A stretch of 64,000 bases of DNA from the NCBI RefSeq assembly GCF_022919175.1, contig NZ_CP095043.1:1116001-1180000 (forward strand), written 5' to 3'. The translations under genes and the position numbers were made by a program. Positions 8,630 through 17,929 of the stretch are shown one piece after another. Origin of the DNA: Leucobacter rhizosphaerae (lineage in GTDB: Bacteria > Actinomycetota > Actinomycetes > Actinomycetales > Microbacteriaceae). The stretch's first letter is position 1. The number at the start of each line of letters is the position of its first letter. Below the pieces are notes generated by a model that was not told where the DNA came from, did not search any database, and saw only the letters and a program-made list of their open reading frames with translations.

Positions 8630-9084
8630 TGGGTGCGGAGCGGTCGGCGGGATGCGCGTGGGCCGCGGGCACCGATCAGCGTCGCGACGCCGAGGACGAG
8701 GCACAGCGGCCGGTACAGGCGCTCATCCAGCTCCTGGAAGCGCTTCCCGCCCTCGGGCAGTCCCATCGAGATCAGTGCCGTGTTGCCGCCGAGGATCCCG
8801 CGGGCGAGCAGCGCGAGCCCGATCGCCCGCCGCGTGGCGACGATCCCACGACCGTCGCCGAGCGCGCCACCCGCGATGATCCCGCCGGCCGCCGCACCCG
8901 CAGCAACGGCGGCCGTGGCGCCGCGCCCGGGTTCGACGGAGGCGTGCCCGATGACGGCTTCGGAGAGCCGCCGCCGGTTCCGCTCCGGCCAGGTGCTCCC
9001 GGAGGCCCAGACGGCGTGCACGCCGGCGACGGCGAGCAGTCCGGTTGCGGCGACGGTGCGGGCGAGAGGCGTGAGGCAGCGCAT
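8626..9084 (-). CDS. DUF3995 family membrane protein
   Basis: The 152-residue product has about four hydrophobic segments. The first (about residues 8-27) carries the family's His-Val-Trp pattern followed by GSTWPE, the hallmark of DUF3995. The second and third segments (about 58-78 and 88-105) are Ala/Gly-rich, and the tail [10 protein letters not shown] is basic. The function of the family is unknown. It follows glmM by 43 bases on the same strand, but a TAGGCT hexamer 6 bases before its ATG argues for a separate leaderless transcript. Confidence 0.75.
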   Translation of the reverse strand: MRCLTPLARTVAATGLLAVAGVHAVWASGSTWPERNRRRLSEAVIGHASVEPGRGATAAVAAGAAAGGIIAGGALGDGRGIVATRRAIGLALLARGILGGNTALISMGLPEGGKRFQELDERLYRPLCLVLGVATLIGARGPRASRRPLRTH

Positions 9085-9090
9085 GCCTCC

Positions 9091-9096
9091 AGCCTA
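9091..9096 (-). promoter_or_regulatory. Putative -10 box of the DUF3995 gene (leaderless)
   Basis: TAGGCT on the minus strand is followed by exactly 6 bases and then the ATG at 9084. The 6-base spacer GGAGGC also looks like a ribosome binding site but lies too close to the start to work as one. Confidence 0.45.
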
Positions 9097-9127
9097 ACCC
9101 CGACGGGGCGCGGTGCGGGAGGGCGAC

Positions 9128-10477
9128 CTAGACCGCGAGGCGCTCCTGCACGATCGCCGCCAGATCGTCAGCGAGCTGCTGAGCCTGATCCTCGTGCTCG
9201 GCCTCCACCATGACCCGCACCACCGGCTCCGTGCCGGAGGGGCGCAGCAACACCCGCCCCTTGCCGCCGAGCACGAGCTCGGCCTGGTGCACGGCCTGCT
9301 GCAGCACGTCGTCACCAGCGACGCCGGTCCGGTCGACGCCCCGCACGTTCACGAGCACCTGCGGATACACGGTCATGCACGTGGCGAGTTCCGCCAGCGA
9401 CTTCCCGGTGCGCACGATCTCCGCGGCGAGGTGCAGACCCGTGAGGATCCCGTCGCCGGTCGTCGCGTGCTCGCTCATGATGACGTGGCCCGACTGCTCA
9501 CCGCCCAGGGAGTAGCCGTGCTCGTTGATCGCCTCGAGCACGTAGCGGTCGCCCACACCGGTCTCGACGACGTCGATCCCGTTGTCGGCCATCGCGAGCT
9601 TCAGGCCGAGGTTCGACATCACGGTCGCGACCAGTGTGTTCTTCTCGAGCTTGCCGCGCCGAGCGAGCGAGAGCGCCAGGATCGCCATGATCTTGTCGCC
9701 GTCGATCACGTTGCCCTCGCCGTCGACGGCGAGGCAGCGATCCGCGTCGCCGTCGTGGGCGATGCCGAGGTCGGCGCCGTGCTCGCGCACCGCGGCGATG
9801 AGCGGTTCGAGATGGGTCGAGCCCACCCCGTCATTGATGTTGAAGCCGTCGGGATCGTTGCCGATCACCGTGAGCGTCGCGCCGGCGTCGGAGAAGACGT
9901 CGGGCGAGATCCCCGCCGCCGCACCGTGGGCGCAGTCGAGCACCACATGCAGCCCGTCGAGCTTGATCCCGCTCAGCGTGCCGAGCAGGTGCACGAGGTA
10001 CCGGTCCTCGGCGTCGGCGAACCGACGGATACGCCCCACCTCGCGACCGGTGACCGCGATCACGGGCCCGCTCATGGCGGCCTGGATCTCGTCCTCGATG
10101 TCGTCGGCGAGCTTCCGGCCGCCCTCGGCGAAGAACTTGATGCCGTTGTCGGGCGCCGGATTGTGGGACGCCGAGACCATGACACCGAAGTCCGCGCCCG
10201 TGTCGGCGACCAGATAGGCCGCGGCGGGCGTCGGGATCACTCCGGCGTCGAGCACGTCGACTCCCGCCGAGGCGAGACCGGCGGCGACCGCGGCGGAGAT
10301 GAACTCTCCCGAGACGCGCGGATCACGCGCCACGACGGCGACAGCGCGACGGCTCTCGCTCCGGGCAGAACGCCCGAGAACGAGAGCCGCAGCGTGGGCG
10401 AGGTTCAGGGCCAGCTCGGCGGTCACATCGACCCCGGCCAGGCCCCGAACCCCATCGGTGCCAAACAGGCGTCCCAT
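9128..10477 (-). CDS. glmM: Phosphoglucosamine mutase
   Basis: GlmM converts glucosamine 6-phosphate to glucosamine 1-phosphate for UDP-GlcNAc. The active-site phosphoserine is S104 in [11 protein letters not shown], the metal-binding loop is AHDGDADRC, the sugar-binding loop is GGEQSGH and the phosphate-binding loop near the end is [11 protein letters not shown]. The 449-residue length and the [12 protein letters not shown] start are normal. It lies 20 bases after rpsI, so it is most likely part of the rplM-rpsI-glmM transcript, a common actinobacterial arrangement. Confidence 0.97.
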   Translation of the reverse strand: MGRLFGTDGVRGLAGVDVTAELALNLAHAAALVLGRSARSESRRAVAVVARDPRVSGEFISAAVAAGLASAGVDVLDAGVIPTPAAAYLVADTGADFGVMVSASHNPAPDNGIKFFAEGGRKLADDIEDEIQAAMSGPVIAVTGREVGRIRRFADAEDRYLVHLLGTLSGIKLDGLHVVLDCAHGAAAGISPDVFSDAGATLTVIGNDPDGFNINDGVGSTHLEPLIAAVREHGADLGIAHDGDADRCLAVDGEGNVIDGDKIMAILALSLARRGKLEKNTLVATVMSNLGLKLAMADNGIDVVETGVGDRYVLEAINEHGYSLGGEQSGHVIMSEHATTGDGILTGLHLAAEIVRTGKSLAELATCMTVYPQVLVNVRGVDRTGVAGDDVLQQAVHQAELVLGGKGRVLLRPSGTEPVVRVMVEAEHEDQAQQLADDLAAIVQERLAV

Positions 10478-10497
10478 GGTGGGGGTACTCCTGCGGA

Positions 10498-10977
10498 CTA
10501 GCGCTTCGAGTACTGCGGAGCCTTGCGGGCCTTCTTGAGACCAGCCTTCTTGCGCTCCTTGATGCGTGCGTCGCGGCTCAGGAAGCCGGCCTTCTTCAGC
10601 GTCGGGCGGTTGTGCTCGGCGTCGATCTCGTTGAGCGCACGGGCGATCGCGAGGCGCAGCGCGCCGGCCTGGCCCGAGGGGCCGCCGCCGACGATGCGGG
10701 CGATCACGTCGTACGAGCCGCCGAGCTCGAGCACCGTGAAGGGATCGGTGATGAGCTGCTGGTGCAGCTTGTTCGGGAAGTACTCGGCGAACTCACGACC
10801 GTTGACGGTCATCGTGCCGCTGCCGGGAACGAGGCGCACGCGGGCGATGGCCTGCTTGCGACGGCCCACGGCCGCACCGGGAACGGTGAGCGCGGGGCGG
10901 GGAGCCGCGGCAGTCGCCTGCGACGCGGGAGTCTCGGTGGTGTAGCTCTCGGTGGCCACGGTCTGCTCTTCAGTCAC
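10498..10977 (-). CDS. rpsI: 30S ribosomal protein S9
   Basis: S9 binds the head of the 30S subunit and its C-terminal tail reaches the P-site tRNA; the tail here ends in the conserved QYSKR. The core begins at [12 protein letters not shown] and includes the [12 protein letters not shown] loop. The product has 159 residues, about 30 more than E. coli S9, because of an N-terminal Thr/Ala-rich extension seen in many actinobacteria. The GTG at 10977 is taken as start since an AGAGAGA purine run precedes it and the frame upstream lies inside rplM in a different frame. Confidence 0.95.
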   Translation of the reverse strand: MTEEQTVATESYTTETPASQATAAAPRPALTVPGAAVGRRKQAIARVRLVPGSGTMTVNGREFAEYFPNKLHQQLITDPFTVLELGGSYDVIARIVGGGPSGQAGALRLAIARALNEIDAEHNRPTLKKAGFLSRDARIKERKKAGLKKARKAPQYSKR

Positions 10978-11012
10978 TGTGAAGTCTCTCTCTGAATCTC
11001 TTGGAGGCGCGA

Positions 11013-11459
11013 CTACTGCGCGACCTGGCCGAAGGTGTAGGGGGTGGGCTGCTGAGCAGCGTGCGGGTGCTCGGCACCCTTGTACACCTTCAGCTTGCGG
11101 AACAGGTCTGCTCCGAGCGAGTTCTTGGGGAGCATGCCCCGGATCGCCTTCTCGACGGCACGGTCGGAGTTCTTCTCGAGCAGCTCGGTGTAGCTGACCG
11201 ACCGCAGACCGCCCGGGTAGCCCGAGTGGCGGTAGGCGCGCTTCTGCGACGCCTTGTTCGCCGTGAGGACGACCTTGTCGGCGTTGATGATGATGACGTA
11301 GTCGCCCATGTCCATGTGGGGAGCGAACGTGGTCTTGTGCTTGCCGCGCAGCAGGGCTGCGGCGTGCGAGGCGAGGCGTCCGAGCACCACGTCGGTGGCG
11401 TCGATGACGATCCAATCGTGCTTCTGCTCAGAGGCCTTCGGCGAATATGTGCGAGTCAC
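11013..11459 (-). CDS. rplM: 50S ribosomal protein L13
   Basis: L13 is an early assembly protein of the large subunit. The 148-residue sequence has the family core [26 protein letters not shown] and [11 protein letters not shown] followed by [12 protein letters not shown]. Start is GTG, 35 bases upstream of the next gene rpsI only by operon logic. Upstream on the minus strand a TTGACC hexamer is followed after 17 bases by CGATTT, a poor -10, so the promoter is not firmly placed. Confidence 0.96.
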   Translation of the reverse strand: MTRTYSPKASEQKHDWIVIDATDVVLGRLASHAAALLRGKHKTTFAPHMDMGDYVIIINADKVVLTANKASQKRAYRHSGYPGGLRSVSYTELLEKNSDRAVEKAIRGMLPKNSLGADLFRKLKVYKGAEHPHAAQQPTPYTFGQVAQ

Positions 11460-11593
11460 TGTCGTGCTGCTTTCTGTCGAAATGGAGGTGTTCGTGGATC
11501 CCGCTCCGGTGTCCGGTCCCGATCGGGTGCTCGGACGGTGGAGGGCTCAACAAATCGGATGCTTACGCACCAAGGGTCAACTCTAGCACAGGA

Positions 11594-12493
11594 TCAGCCG
11601 AGATCCTCGGATCGCCTCCGGGCACGGGTGAGCTCCGCGCGTGCGGCCAGCGCATCGTCCGCCGGATAGCTGATCTCCTCGAGGCTCAGCCCGCGCGCCG
11701 GCATCACCGGGAAGCGACTCGTGCGCGCACGTGCGTCGCGGAGATCGCGCAGTTCCTGCATGTCGATCCGCCCGGACCCCACGCTTACGACCGCCCCGAC
11801 GATTGCCCGCACCATCGAGTGGCAGAACGCGTCGGCCTCGATCCGCGCCGCGAACGCGCCGTCCTCCGTCCGCCGCCACTCGAACCGCAGCAGATCCCGG
11901 ATCGCGGTGGCCCCGTCCCGCGCCTTGCAGAACGTGGTGAAGTCGTTGAGCCCGAGCAGTTCGTCCGCGGCACGCTGCATGCGATCCAGATCGAGCGCCC
12001 GCGGCACGTCGGCCGTGAATCGTGCGGTGAGCGGGTCCCGTCGGGCCGCCGCGTCGCGCAGCCGGTATTCGTAGCGCCGCCGCACCGCGGAGAACCGGGC
12101 GTCGAACGCCGCCGGTACCTCGCGGACGCTGTGGATCGCGATGTCGCTCGCCCGGCGCTGCAGGATCCCATTGAGCCGACGGGCCCGGGTCCGCGCCGCA
12201 TTCTCATCGGGCTCTGCAGCGGCATCAGCGCCCGCCCCCCGCGCACCGCTCCACTTCGCGAGTTCGGCCGGGGTCACCTCGAGGTGCGCCACCTGCCCCC
12301 GCGCGTGCACGCCGGCATCGGTGCGGCCCCCCACCGTGAGTCGGGCCTCATCGGTGCGCAGCAGGGTGCCCAGCGAGGCTTCCAGCTCCCCCTGCACCGT
12401 ACGCAGCCCGGGCTGGCTCGCCCACCCCGAGAAGTCCGTGCCGTCGTAGGCGAGGTCGAGTCGGAGTCGTACGGGCGGGGTGGTCGGAGTCAC
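11594..12493 (-). CDS. truA: tRNA pseudouridine(38-40) synthase TruA
   Basis: TruA isomerises U38-U40 in the anticodon arm of tRNAs. The catalytic Asp is D59 in GGRTDAGVHARGQVAH, the N-terminal strand is LRLDLAYDGTDFSGWA and the C-terminal part has the SMVRAIVGAVVSVG helix. The product is 299 residues, longer than the about 265 of E. coli because of an acidic, Ala-rich insert around residues 85-105. It starts at GTG, with CAAGAT placed 6 bases before it. Confidence 0.95.
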   Translation of the reverse strand: MTPTTPPVRLRLDLAYDGTDFSGWASQPGLRTVQGELEASLGTLLRTDEARLTVGGRTDAGVHARGQVAHLEVTPAELAKWSGARGAGADAAAEPDENAARTRARRLNGILQRRASDIAIHSVREVPAAFDARFSAVRRRYEYRLRDAAARRDPLTARFTADVPRALDLDRMQRAADELLGLNDFTTFCKARDGATAIRDLLRFEWRRTEDGAFAARIEADAFCHSMVRAIVGAVVSVGSGRIDMQELRDLRDARARTSRFPVMPARGLSLEEISYPADDALAARAELTRARRRSEDLG

Positions 12494-12499
12494 CCTTCG

Positions 12500-12505
12500 A
12501 TCTTG
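12500..12505 (-). promoter_or_regulatory. Putative -10 box of truA (leaderless)
   Basis: CAAGAT on the minus strand ends 6 bases before the GTG start. It keeps the important A2 and T6 of the -10 consensus but not T1, so it is a weaker case than the TAGNNT boxes seen elsewhere in the window. Confidence 0.3.
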
Positions 12506-12660
12506 CCAGATCGCACAGGCCGGCTCCCGCCACGAGCGGCCCCGCGCCGAGCCCGCGCCGAGTCTGCACGACGTCCGCTCCGAGCCCGGTCAGGGCGACT
12601 GGAGTATCATGGGAGGCTGGCGTCGCACCCGAGACCGCGCGCCGCCGCTCAGAGATTCCC

Positions 12661-14610
12661 ATGACAGTCACCGCTCCCGCCTCCGCCCGCACGCCCCGAC
12701 TCGGTGGACTCGACGGCCTTCGTGCGATCGCCGTCGCACTGGTGCTGCTCTACCATCTCTTCCCCGGGATCCTCCCCGGCGGCTTCCTCGGCGTCGACGT
12801 CTTCTTCGCGATCAGCGGGTTCCTGATCACCACACTCCTGCTCCGCGAGCTCGAGGCGCACGGCAGGATCCGGCTGCTCGGCTTCTGGCGTCGACGCGCA
12901 CGGCGCCTGCTTCCGGCGCTGGCGCTCGTGCTGCTCGTGTGCACGTCGCTCGCGCTGCTCACCCCGGGCGATCTGCTCGTCAAGATCGGCAGCCAGGTCG
13001 CCGGTGCCGCGCTCTTCGTGAGCAACTGGGTGTTCATCGCGAACGGCGCCGACTACTTCGCCCGCGACACCCCCGAGCTCTTCCGCAACACGTGGTCGCT
13101 CTCCATCGAGGAGCAGTTCTACATCCTCCTCCCCCTGCTCCTCCTCGCGCTCTGGCGCCTCCGCCGTCGGGTGACGCGCGCCATCCCGCTCATCGCGCTC
13201 GGGATCGGCTCGGCGCTCCTCATGCTCGAGCTCTCCGTCACGGGCGCGGATCCGACCCGCATCTACTTCGGCTCCGACACGCACACGTTCGGGCTCCTGC
13301 TGGGCGCCGCCGCGGCCGCACTGCTCCACCGCCCCGATCCGTCGCCGGCGCGGCGCTCCGGTGCGTGGACGCAGGTCGCGAGCGCGGCGGTCGCCGCGGT
13401 GGGACTCGCCACCCTCGGTGTGCTGGCGATGACGCTCGTCGAGGGCAGCCCCGCGAGCTTCCAGGGCGGCTTCCAGCTCGCGACCGTCGCGGCGATCGCC
13501 GTGGTGATCGCGGTGACGCGTGAGGGCGTGTGGGTCGGGCGTGCACTCGACGCGGCGCCGCTGCGCTGGATCGGCGAGCGCTCCTACGGCATCTACCTCT
13601 GGCACTGGCCGCTGCTCCTCCTCATCGCGGCCGCGGGCGGCCCGTGGAGCATGTCGCCCGCGGGGCCCTGGATCGTCGGCGGGCTGACGCTCGTCGCCAC
13701 GCTGCTCATCGCCGCCGCGTCCTATCGGTTCGTCGAACAGCCGGTCCGCCGCCTCGGGCTGCGCGGTGCGGCGCGGACGCTGGTGCGCGCGGGCTCATCC
13801 CGGTCCCCGCGTACGCGCACGATCGGGATCGCGATCGTGGCGATCCTGGGCGTCACCGTGCCCGCGACGGGCATCGCGATCGCGACCGCGCCGCAGATGT
13901 CCTCCGCGGCCGAGGCGATCGCGCGAGGCCAAGCGGCCCTCGACGCCCAGGCAGCGGCCGAGGTCGCCGACGCAGAGGCAGCCGACGCAGAGGCGGCCGA
14001 CGCCGAAGCGGGCGACGCCGAAGCGGGCGACGCCGAAGCCGGTGATGACACGTCCGCCGGCGACAAGTCAACCGACGCCGATCCCGCCCCGATCGCCCCG
14101 GAGGGCCGGGACATCAGCGCCGTCGGAGACTCGGTGATGCTCGCGAGCCTGCCCGAGCTCAGCGCCGCGCTGCCCGAGATCTCGGTCGACGCGGCCGTGT
14201 CACGCGGACTCGGCGCGGGTGTCGGGATCATGACCGAGCTCAACGACCAGGGGGCACTGCGCGACGTGCTGGTGGTCGGGCTCGGCACAAACGGTCCGAT
14301 CGACGTCGATGACCTCGAGGCGATCCGGCAGCTGGCCGGGGTGCGCCCGTTGGTGCTCGTGAACGCGCACGGCGAGCGGGACTGGATCCCCGGCGTCAAC
14401 CAGCTCCTCACCGACTTCGCCGATTCGTACCGGGGTGTGGTCGTCGCGGACTGGGAGAGCGCGGTGACCGGCGTGCCCGATGCGCTCGCGGACGACGGGA
14501 TCCACCCGAACCCGAGCGGTGGCGAGCTCTACGCGGGCTGCGTGCAGCTCGCCCTGGAGGAGCTCCAGTCCCCCGCCGAGCGTCTCGGGTTCGCGCTGCC
14601 CCGTCGCTGA
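12661..14610 (+). CDS. Membrane O-acyltransferase (acyltransferase 3) with C-terminal SGNH domain
   Basis: The 649-residue protein has two domains. Residues about 12-370 form an acyltransferase-3 (OafA/YrhL type) membrane domain with LGGLDGLRAIAVALVLLYH (including the key Arg/His), GVDVFFAISGFLI and the SLSIEEQFYI loop, and roughly ten membrane spans. A further span near 395-415 is followed by an acidic Ala/Asp/Glu linker built of repeats and then a periplasm-facing SGNH hydrolase-like domain with GDSVM (S491), GLGTNG and the D612-H615 pair in DDGIHPN. Such proteins acetylate cell-wall or surface polysaccharides; the acceptor here is unknown. It is monocistronic and divergent from truA. Confidence 0.92.
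   Translation: MTVTAPASARTPRLGGLDGLRAIAVALVLLYHLFPGILPGGFLGVDVFFAISGFLITTLLLRELEAHGRIRLLGFWRRRARRLLPALALVLLVCTSLALLTPGDLLVKIGSQVAGAALFVSNWVFIANGADYFARDTPELFRNTWSLSIEEQFYILLPLLLLALWRLRRRVTRAIPLIALGIGSALLMLELSVTGADPTRIYFGSDTHTFGLLLGAAAAALLHRPDPSPARRSGAWTQVASAAVAAVGLATLGVLAMTLVEGSPASFQGGFQLATVAAIAVVIAVTREGVWVGRALDAAPLRWIGERSYGIYLWHWPLLLLIAAAGGPWSMSPAGPWIVGGLTLVATLLIAAASYRFVEQPVRRLGLRGAARTLVRAGSSRSPRTRTIGIAIVAILGVTVPATGIAIATAPQMSSAAEAIARGQAALDAQAAAEVADAEAADAEAADAEAGDAEAGDAEAGDDTSAGDKSTDADPAPIAPEGRDISAVGDSVMLASLPELSAALPEISVDAAVSRGLGAGVGIMTELNDQGALRDVLVVGLGTNGPIDVDDLEAIRQLAGVRPLVLVNAHGERDWIPGVNQLLTDFADSYRGVVVADWESAVTGVPDALADDGIHPNPSGGELYAGCVQLALEELQSPAERLGFALPRR
13966..14040 (+). repeat. Five tandem 15-bp in-frame repeats in the acyltransferase linker
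   Basis: Five copies of a 15-base unit (consensus GCCGACGCMGARGCG) encode (A/G)DAEA repeats between the last membrane span and the SGNH domain. Because the unit is a multiple of three, copy-number change would lengthen or shorten the linker without a frameshift. Confidence 0.9.
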
Positions 14611-14653
14611 CGCGCAGCACGCGTTGCGGGCCGGCAAAGCACCCCGCACACAG

Positions 14654-14692
14654 CAGAACGCCCCGCCGGTCGGAGACCAGCGGGGCGTTCTG
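14654..14692. terminator. Bidirectional terminator between the acyltransferase gene and rplQ
   Basis: CAGAACGCCCCGC (14654-14666) and GCGGGGCGTTCTG (14680-14692) form a perfect 13-bp stem with a 13-base loop between two convergent genes. It has only short T runs, but the position fits termination of the infA...rplQ operon and of the acyltransferase transcript. Confidence 0.75.
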
Positions 14693-14707
14693 CGTGGGTG
14701 AGGGGAC

Positions 14708-15229
14708 CTACTCGGCCTTCTCCTCGGCCGGAGCCTCGGTCGACTCCTCGGCGGCAGGAGCCGCCTCGGTCTCGACGGTCTCCTCGACGACCTCGTCAGC
14801 AGCGGGTGCCTCCTCGGCGGCGGGCGCCTCAGCGGCCGCAGCCTTCTTGGCCGACTTCGGCTTCGGGTTCACCGGCTCGAGCACGAGCTCGATGACGGCC
14901 ATCGGCGCACGGTCGCCCTTGCGGAAACCGGTCTTGACGATGCGGGTGTAGCCACCCTCGCGGTTCTCGACGAGCGGCGCGATCTCGGTGAAGAGCTCGT
15001 GCACGACCGAGTTGTCGAGGACCTGGCGCATGACGCGACGACGTGCGTGCAGGTCACCGCGCTTGGCGAAGGTCACCAGACGCTCAGCGATGGGCTGCAG
15101 GCGCTTCGCCTTGGTCTCGGTGGTCTGGATGCGCTTGTGCTCGAAGAGCTGCGCAGCCATCTGGTTGAGCATCAGGCGCTCGTGTGCGGGGCCGCCTCCG
15201 AGGCGGGCGCCCTTTGTGGGCTTCGGCAT
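14708..15229 (-). CDS. rplQ: 50S ribosomal protein L17
   Basis: L17 core residues 1-125 start with [19 protein letters not shown] and include [17 protein letters not shown]. The product has 173 residues; the last about 50 form a low-complexity tail of Ala and Glu (for example [14 protein letters not shown]) that has no counterpart in E. coli L17 but is common in Micrococcales. It is the last gene of the infA-rpmJ-rpsM-rpsK-rpoA-rplQ cluster and is followed by the hairpin terminator at 14654-14692. Confidence 0.95.
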   Translation of the reverse strand: MPKPTKGARLGGGPAHERLMLNQMAAQLFEHKRIQTTETKAKRLQPIAERLVTFAKRGDLHARRRVMRQVLDNSVVHELFTEIAPLVENREGGYTRIVKTGFRKGDRAPMAVIELVLEPVNPKPKSAKKAAAAEAPAAEEAPAADEVVEETVETEAAPAAEESTEAPAEEKAE

Positions 15230-15274
15230 TGTGTACTCCGTTGAATAATCGATCAGGCCGGGGTCGGCGGATCG

Positions 15275-16264
15275 TTAGTTGTTGTTGTCGTCTTCGTAGC
15301 TGTAGAACTGCGCACCGTCGAAGCCGGGCACTGCATCCTTCAGCGACAGCCCCATCTCGGTGAGCTTGTCGCGCACCTCGAAGACGGACTTCTGACCGAA
15401 GTTGCGGATGTTCATGAGCTGCGCCTCGGAGAGCGCAACGAGCTCGCTCACCGTGTTGATACCTTCGCGCTTCAGGCAGTTGTAGCTGCGCACCGACAGG
15501 TCGAGATCCTCGATCGGGATCGAGAGCTCACCCTCGGCGACCACCTCGACCGGCGCGGGGCCGATCTCGACACCCTCGGCCGCGCTGTTCAGCTCGCGAG
15601 CCAGCCCGAAGAGCTCGACCAGCGTCGAACCGGCCGACGCGATGGCGTCGCGCGGGCTGATGGCCGGCTTGGTCTCGACGTCGACCACGAGGCGGTCGAA
15701 GTCGGTACGCTCACCGGCACGGGTGGCCTCGACGCGGTAGGTGACCTTCAGCACCGGCGAGTAGATCGAATCGACCGGGATCCGGCCGACCTCTGCGTCC
15801 TCGTTGCGGTTCTGAGCGGCCGACACGTAGCCGCGGCCGCGCTCGATCGTGAGCTCGAGCTCGAACTGGGCGGAATCGCTCAGCGTCGCGATCACGAGCT
15901 CCGGGTTGTGCACCTCGACACCGGCGGGAGCCGAGATGTCTGCGGCGGTGACCTCACCCGCACCGGTCTTGCGGAGGTACGCGGTGATCGGCTCATCGTG
16001 CTCGCTGGAGACGACGAGGGCCTTGATGTTGAGGATGATCTCGGTGACGTCCTCGGTCACGCCCGGAATGGTCGTGAACTCGTGGGCGACACCCTCGAAA
16101 CGGACGCTCGTGACTGCGGCACCCGGGATCGAGGACAGCAGCGTGCGACGCAGCGAGTTGCCGAGCGTGTAGCCGAAGCCGGGCTCGAGGGGCTCGATGG
16201 CGAAGCGCGAACGGAACTCGGAGAGGGATTCTTCAGTCAGAGTGGGTCGCTGTGCAATGAGCAC
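15275..16264 (-). CDS. rpoA: DNA-directed RNA polymerase subunit alpha
   Basis: The alpha subunit assembles the polymerase and contacts UP elements and activators. The N-terminal domain (about 1-230) contains [20 protein letters not shown], which drives dimerisation, and the C-terminal domain carries the DNA-binding helices in [14 protein letters not shown] and NIRNFGQKS. The 329-residue length is normal. The gap before it (136 bases after rpsK) holds a perfect hairpin, so its level may be set partly independently of rpsM-rpsK. Confidence 0.97.
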   Translation of the reverse strand: MLIAQRPTLTEESLSEFRSRFAIEPLEPGFGYTLGNSLRRTLLSSIPGAAVTSVRFEGVAHEFTTIPGVTEDVTEIILNIKALVVSSEHDEPITAYLRKTGAGEVTAADISAPAGVEVHNPELVIATLSDSAQFELELTIERGRGYVSAAQNRNEDAEVGRIPVDSIYSPVLKVTYRVEATRAGERTDFDRLVVDVETKPAISPRDAIASAGSTLVELFGLARELNSAAEGVEIGPAPVEVVAEGELSIPIEDLDLSVRSYNCLKREGINTVSELVALSEAQLMNIRNFGQKSVFEVRDKLTEMGLSLKDAVPGFDGAQFYSYEDDNNN

Positions 16265-16367
16265 TGTGTGTGGTCCTTTCGCTGGAGTCCGCTATATGAC
16301 TCATGCGGTATCGGGAAGAAGGTGGTCTGAATGATGGTCTGTACGCCTGCGGGCCGCCGAGGCGGCA

Positions 16368-16393
16368 GTCGCGCCGACCGGAGTCGGCGCGAC
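16368..16393 (-). other. Intercistronic hairpin rpsK-rpoA
   Basis: GTCGCGCCGAC (16368-16378) and GTCGGCGCGAC (16383-16393) form a perfect 11-bp stem with a four-base loop just after the rpsK stop codon. There is no U-tract, so RNA processing, stabilisation or partial attenuation is more likely than intrinsic termination. Confidence 0.75.
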
Positions 16394-16400
16394 CATCACT

Positions 16401-16799
16401 TCAGACGCGGCGACGCTTCGGCGGACGGCAGCCGTTGTGCGTCTGCGGCGTGACGTCGTTGATCGACCCGACCTCGAGGCCCGCGGCCTGCAGCGAACGG
16501 ATCGCGGTCTCGCGGCCCGAACCCGGTCCCTTCACGAAGACGTCGACCTTCTTCATGCCGTGCTCCTGCGCCTTGCGGGCAGCGGACTCTGCAGCGAGCT
16601 GCGCGGCGAACGGGGTCGACTTGCGCGATCCCTTGAAGCCGACGCCACCCGAGGAGGCCCAAGCGATCACAGCACCAGTGGTGTCCGTGATCGAAACGAT
16701 GGTGTTGTTGAACGTCGACTTGATGTGAGCCTGGCCCACGGCCACGTTCTTCTTGTCCTTGCGACGCGGCTTGCGTGCCGCCGTCTTTGGTGCAGCCAT
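16401..16799 (-). CDS. rpsK: 30S ribosomal protein S11
   Basis: S11 lies on the platform of the 30S subunit near the mRNA exit. The 132-residue product contains the family motifs [30 protein letters not shown] and the basic end [11 protein letters not shown]. The N-terminal about 15 residues are Ala/Arg/Lys-rich. It is located 49 bases after rpsM. Confidence 0.96.
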   Translation of the reverse strand: MAAPKTAARKPRRKDKKNVAVGQAHIKSTFNNTIVSITDTTGAVIAWASSGGVGFKGSRKSTPFAAQLAAESAARKAQEHGMKKVDVFVKGPGSGRETAIRSLQAAGLEVGSINDVTPQTHNGCRPPKRRRV

Positions 16800-16848
16800 T
16801 TAGTATTCTCCTGAAAAGCTCTGTGTGATGGTCGCTGTGAACCGGTGT

Positions 16849-17217
16849 TTACTTCTTCTTGCCGGCGACGGTGCGCTTCGGCCCCTTGCGGGTACGAGCG
16901 TTCGTCTTGGTGCGCTGACCATGCACGGGCAGGCCCTTGCGGTGGCGGATACCCTGGTAGCTGCCGATCTCGACCTTGCGGCGGATGTCGGCGGCAACCT
17001 CGCGGCGGAGGTCGCCCTCAACCTTGAAGTTGGTTTCGATGTAGTCGCGGAGCGCGACCAGCTGCTCATCGCTGAGGTCCTTGACGCGGATGTTGCCGTC
17101 GATGCCGGTGTCGGCGAGGGTCTTCAGCGCGCTGGTGCGGCCGACGCCATAGATGTAGGTGAGTGCGATCTCAACGCGCTTGTCGCGTGGGATGTCGACT
17201 CCTGCGAGACGTGCCAT
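16849..17217 (-). CDS. rpsM: 30S ribosomal protein S13
   Basis: S13 forms bridges between the subunits from the 30S head. The ATG at 17217 ([16 protein letters not shown]) is the conserved start; an upstream ATG in frame would add 13 unconserved residues. [11 protein letters not shown] and the [19 protein letters not shown] region and the lysine-rich tail are typical. The product has 122 residues. Confidence 0.96.
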   Translation of the reverse strand: MARLAGVDIPRDKRVEIALTYIYGVGRTSALKTLADTGIDGNIRVKDLSDEQLVALRDYIETNFKVEGDLRREVAADIRRKVEIGSYQGIRHRKGLPVHGQRTKTNARTRKGPKRTVAGKKK

Positions 17218-17263
17218 TCTGGCTCTCCTTGCGGATTGTGGAGGTGTGGTGCGCACCGGGGGT

Positions 17264-17309
17264 TCGGGCCTCCGGCCCGAGGTGTCCCCCGCCCCGACGT
17301 GCGGGCGGG
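17264..17309 (-). other. Two tandem hairpins in the rpmJ-rpsM gap
   Basis: TCGGGCC/GGCCCGA (17264-17280, 3-base loop) and CCCGCCC/GGGCGGG (17288-17309, 8-base loop) lie in the 153-base gap between rpmJ and rpsM. Neither is followed by a U-tract on the minus strand. They could separate the expression of infA-rpmJ from that of rpsM onward. Confidence 0.55.
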
Positions 17310-17370
17310 TTCTTCGATGCGCTGGGTGGGTACTGCAGTGGTGACGATCTGACGGCCGAGGCCGCAGAGA

Positions 17371-17487
17371 CTAGCCCTGGCGCTGCTTGTGGCGCGGGTT
17401 GCTCTTGCAGATCACCATGACGCGGCCGTGGCGGCGGATCACCTTGCAGTGATCGCAGATCGGCTTGACGCTGGGGTTAACCTTCAT
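17371..17487 (-). CDS. rpmJ: 50S ribosomal protein L36
   Basis: A 38-residue product that begins [15 protein letters not shown] and ends NPRHKQRQG. The zinc-binding set C11, C14, C27 and H33 is complete, so this is the zinc-containing (C+) paralogue rather than the zinc-independent one made under zinc shortage. It lies between infA and rpsM in the usual order, with hairpins on both sides. Confidence 0.95.
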   Translation of the reverse strand: MKVNPSVKPICDHCKVIRRHGRVMVICKSNPRHKQRQG

Positions 17488-17520
17488 GTTGCTTTCCTTT
17501 GACGGTTCGCTGTCCTCGGT

Positions 17521-17538
17521 CTCGCGGGGTGCCGCGAG
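17521..17538 (-). other. Intercistronic hairpin infA-rpmJ
   Basis: CTCGCGG and CCGCGAG form a perfect 7-bp stem with a four-base loop in the 69-base infA-rpmJ gap. No U-tract follows. Confidence 0.5.
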
Positions 17539-17556
17539 TCGTTACTTTCCAGCGAC

Positions 17557-17778
17557 CTACTTGTAGCGGTAGACGATGCGGCCGCGGGTCAGATCGTAGG
17601 GCGTCAGCTCCACGATCACACGGTCTCCGGGGAGAATGCGGATGTAGTGCTGACGCATTTTGCCCGAGATGTGGGCAAGGACCTTGTGTCCGTTGGTCAG
17701 CTCGACTCGGAACATTGCGTTCGGAAGAGCCTCGACAACTTGACCCTCGATCTCGATGACGCCGTCTTTTTTCGCCAT
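17557..17778 (-). CDS. infA: Translation initiation factor IF-1
   Basis: IF-1 is a 73-residue OB-fold protein that blocks the A site during initiation. The ATG at 17778 gives the universal start [20 protein letters not shown], and the sequence ends [12 protein letters not shown]. Upstream in-frame codons exist but are not conserved. It is the first gene of its operon and is preceded by a well-formed promoter at 17874-17902 and a leader of about 90 bases. Confidence 0.97.
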   Translation of the reverse strand: MAKKDGVIEIEGQVVEALPNAMFRVELTNGHKVLAHISGKMRQHYIRILPGDRVIVELTPYDLTRGRIVYRYK

Positions 17779-17833
17779 AGCCTCACTATCGCTCGCGTAG
17801 GTGGTACTGGTCATGCGAATGCTCCGTACCCGA

Positions 17834-17849
17834 TTTCGCGAACGCGAAA
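17834..17849 (-). other. Palindrome in the infA leader
   Basis: TTTCGCG and CGCGAAA flank AA and make a perfect 7-bp inverted repeat in the predicted 5' leader of infA, about 20-35 bases downstream of the inferred transcription start. It may be a leader hairpin or a protein-binding site. Confidence 0.4.
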
Positions 17850-17873
17850 ACAGGCGCAAAGCACCAAAGATCA

Positions 17874-17902
17874 AGCGTACCCCCGCCGTGGCGGTTTGTA
17901 AA
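17874..17902 (-). promoter_or_regulatory. Promoter of the infA operon
   Basis: On the minus strand TTTACA (17897-17902) and TACGCT (17874-17879) are separated by exactly 17 bases, a near-consensus housekeeping sigma factor promoter. Inferred start near 17867. Confidence 0.65.
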
Positions 17903-17929
17903 GCCGGGCGCGTCGCGCGCCGCCTCGGC

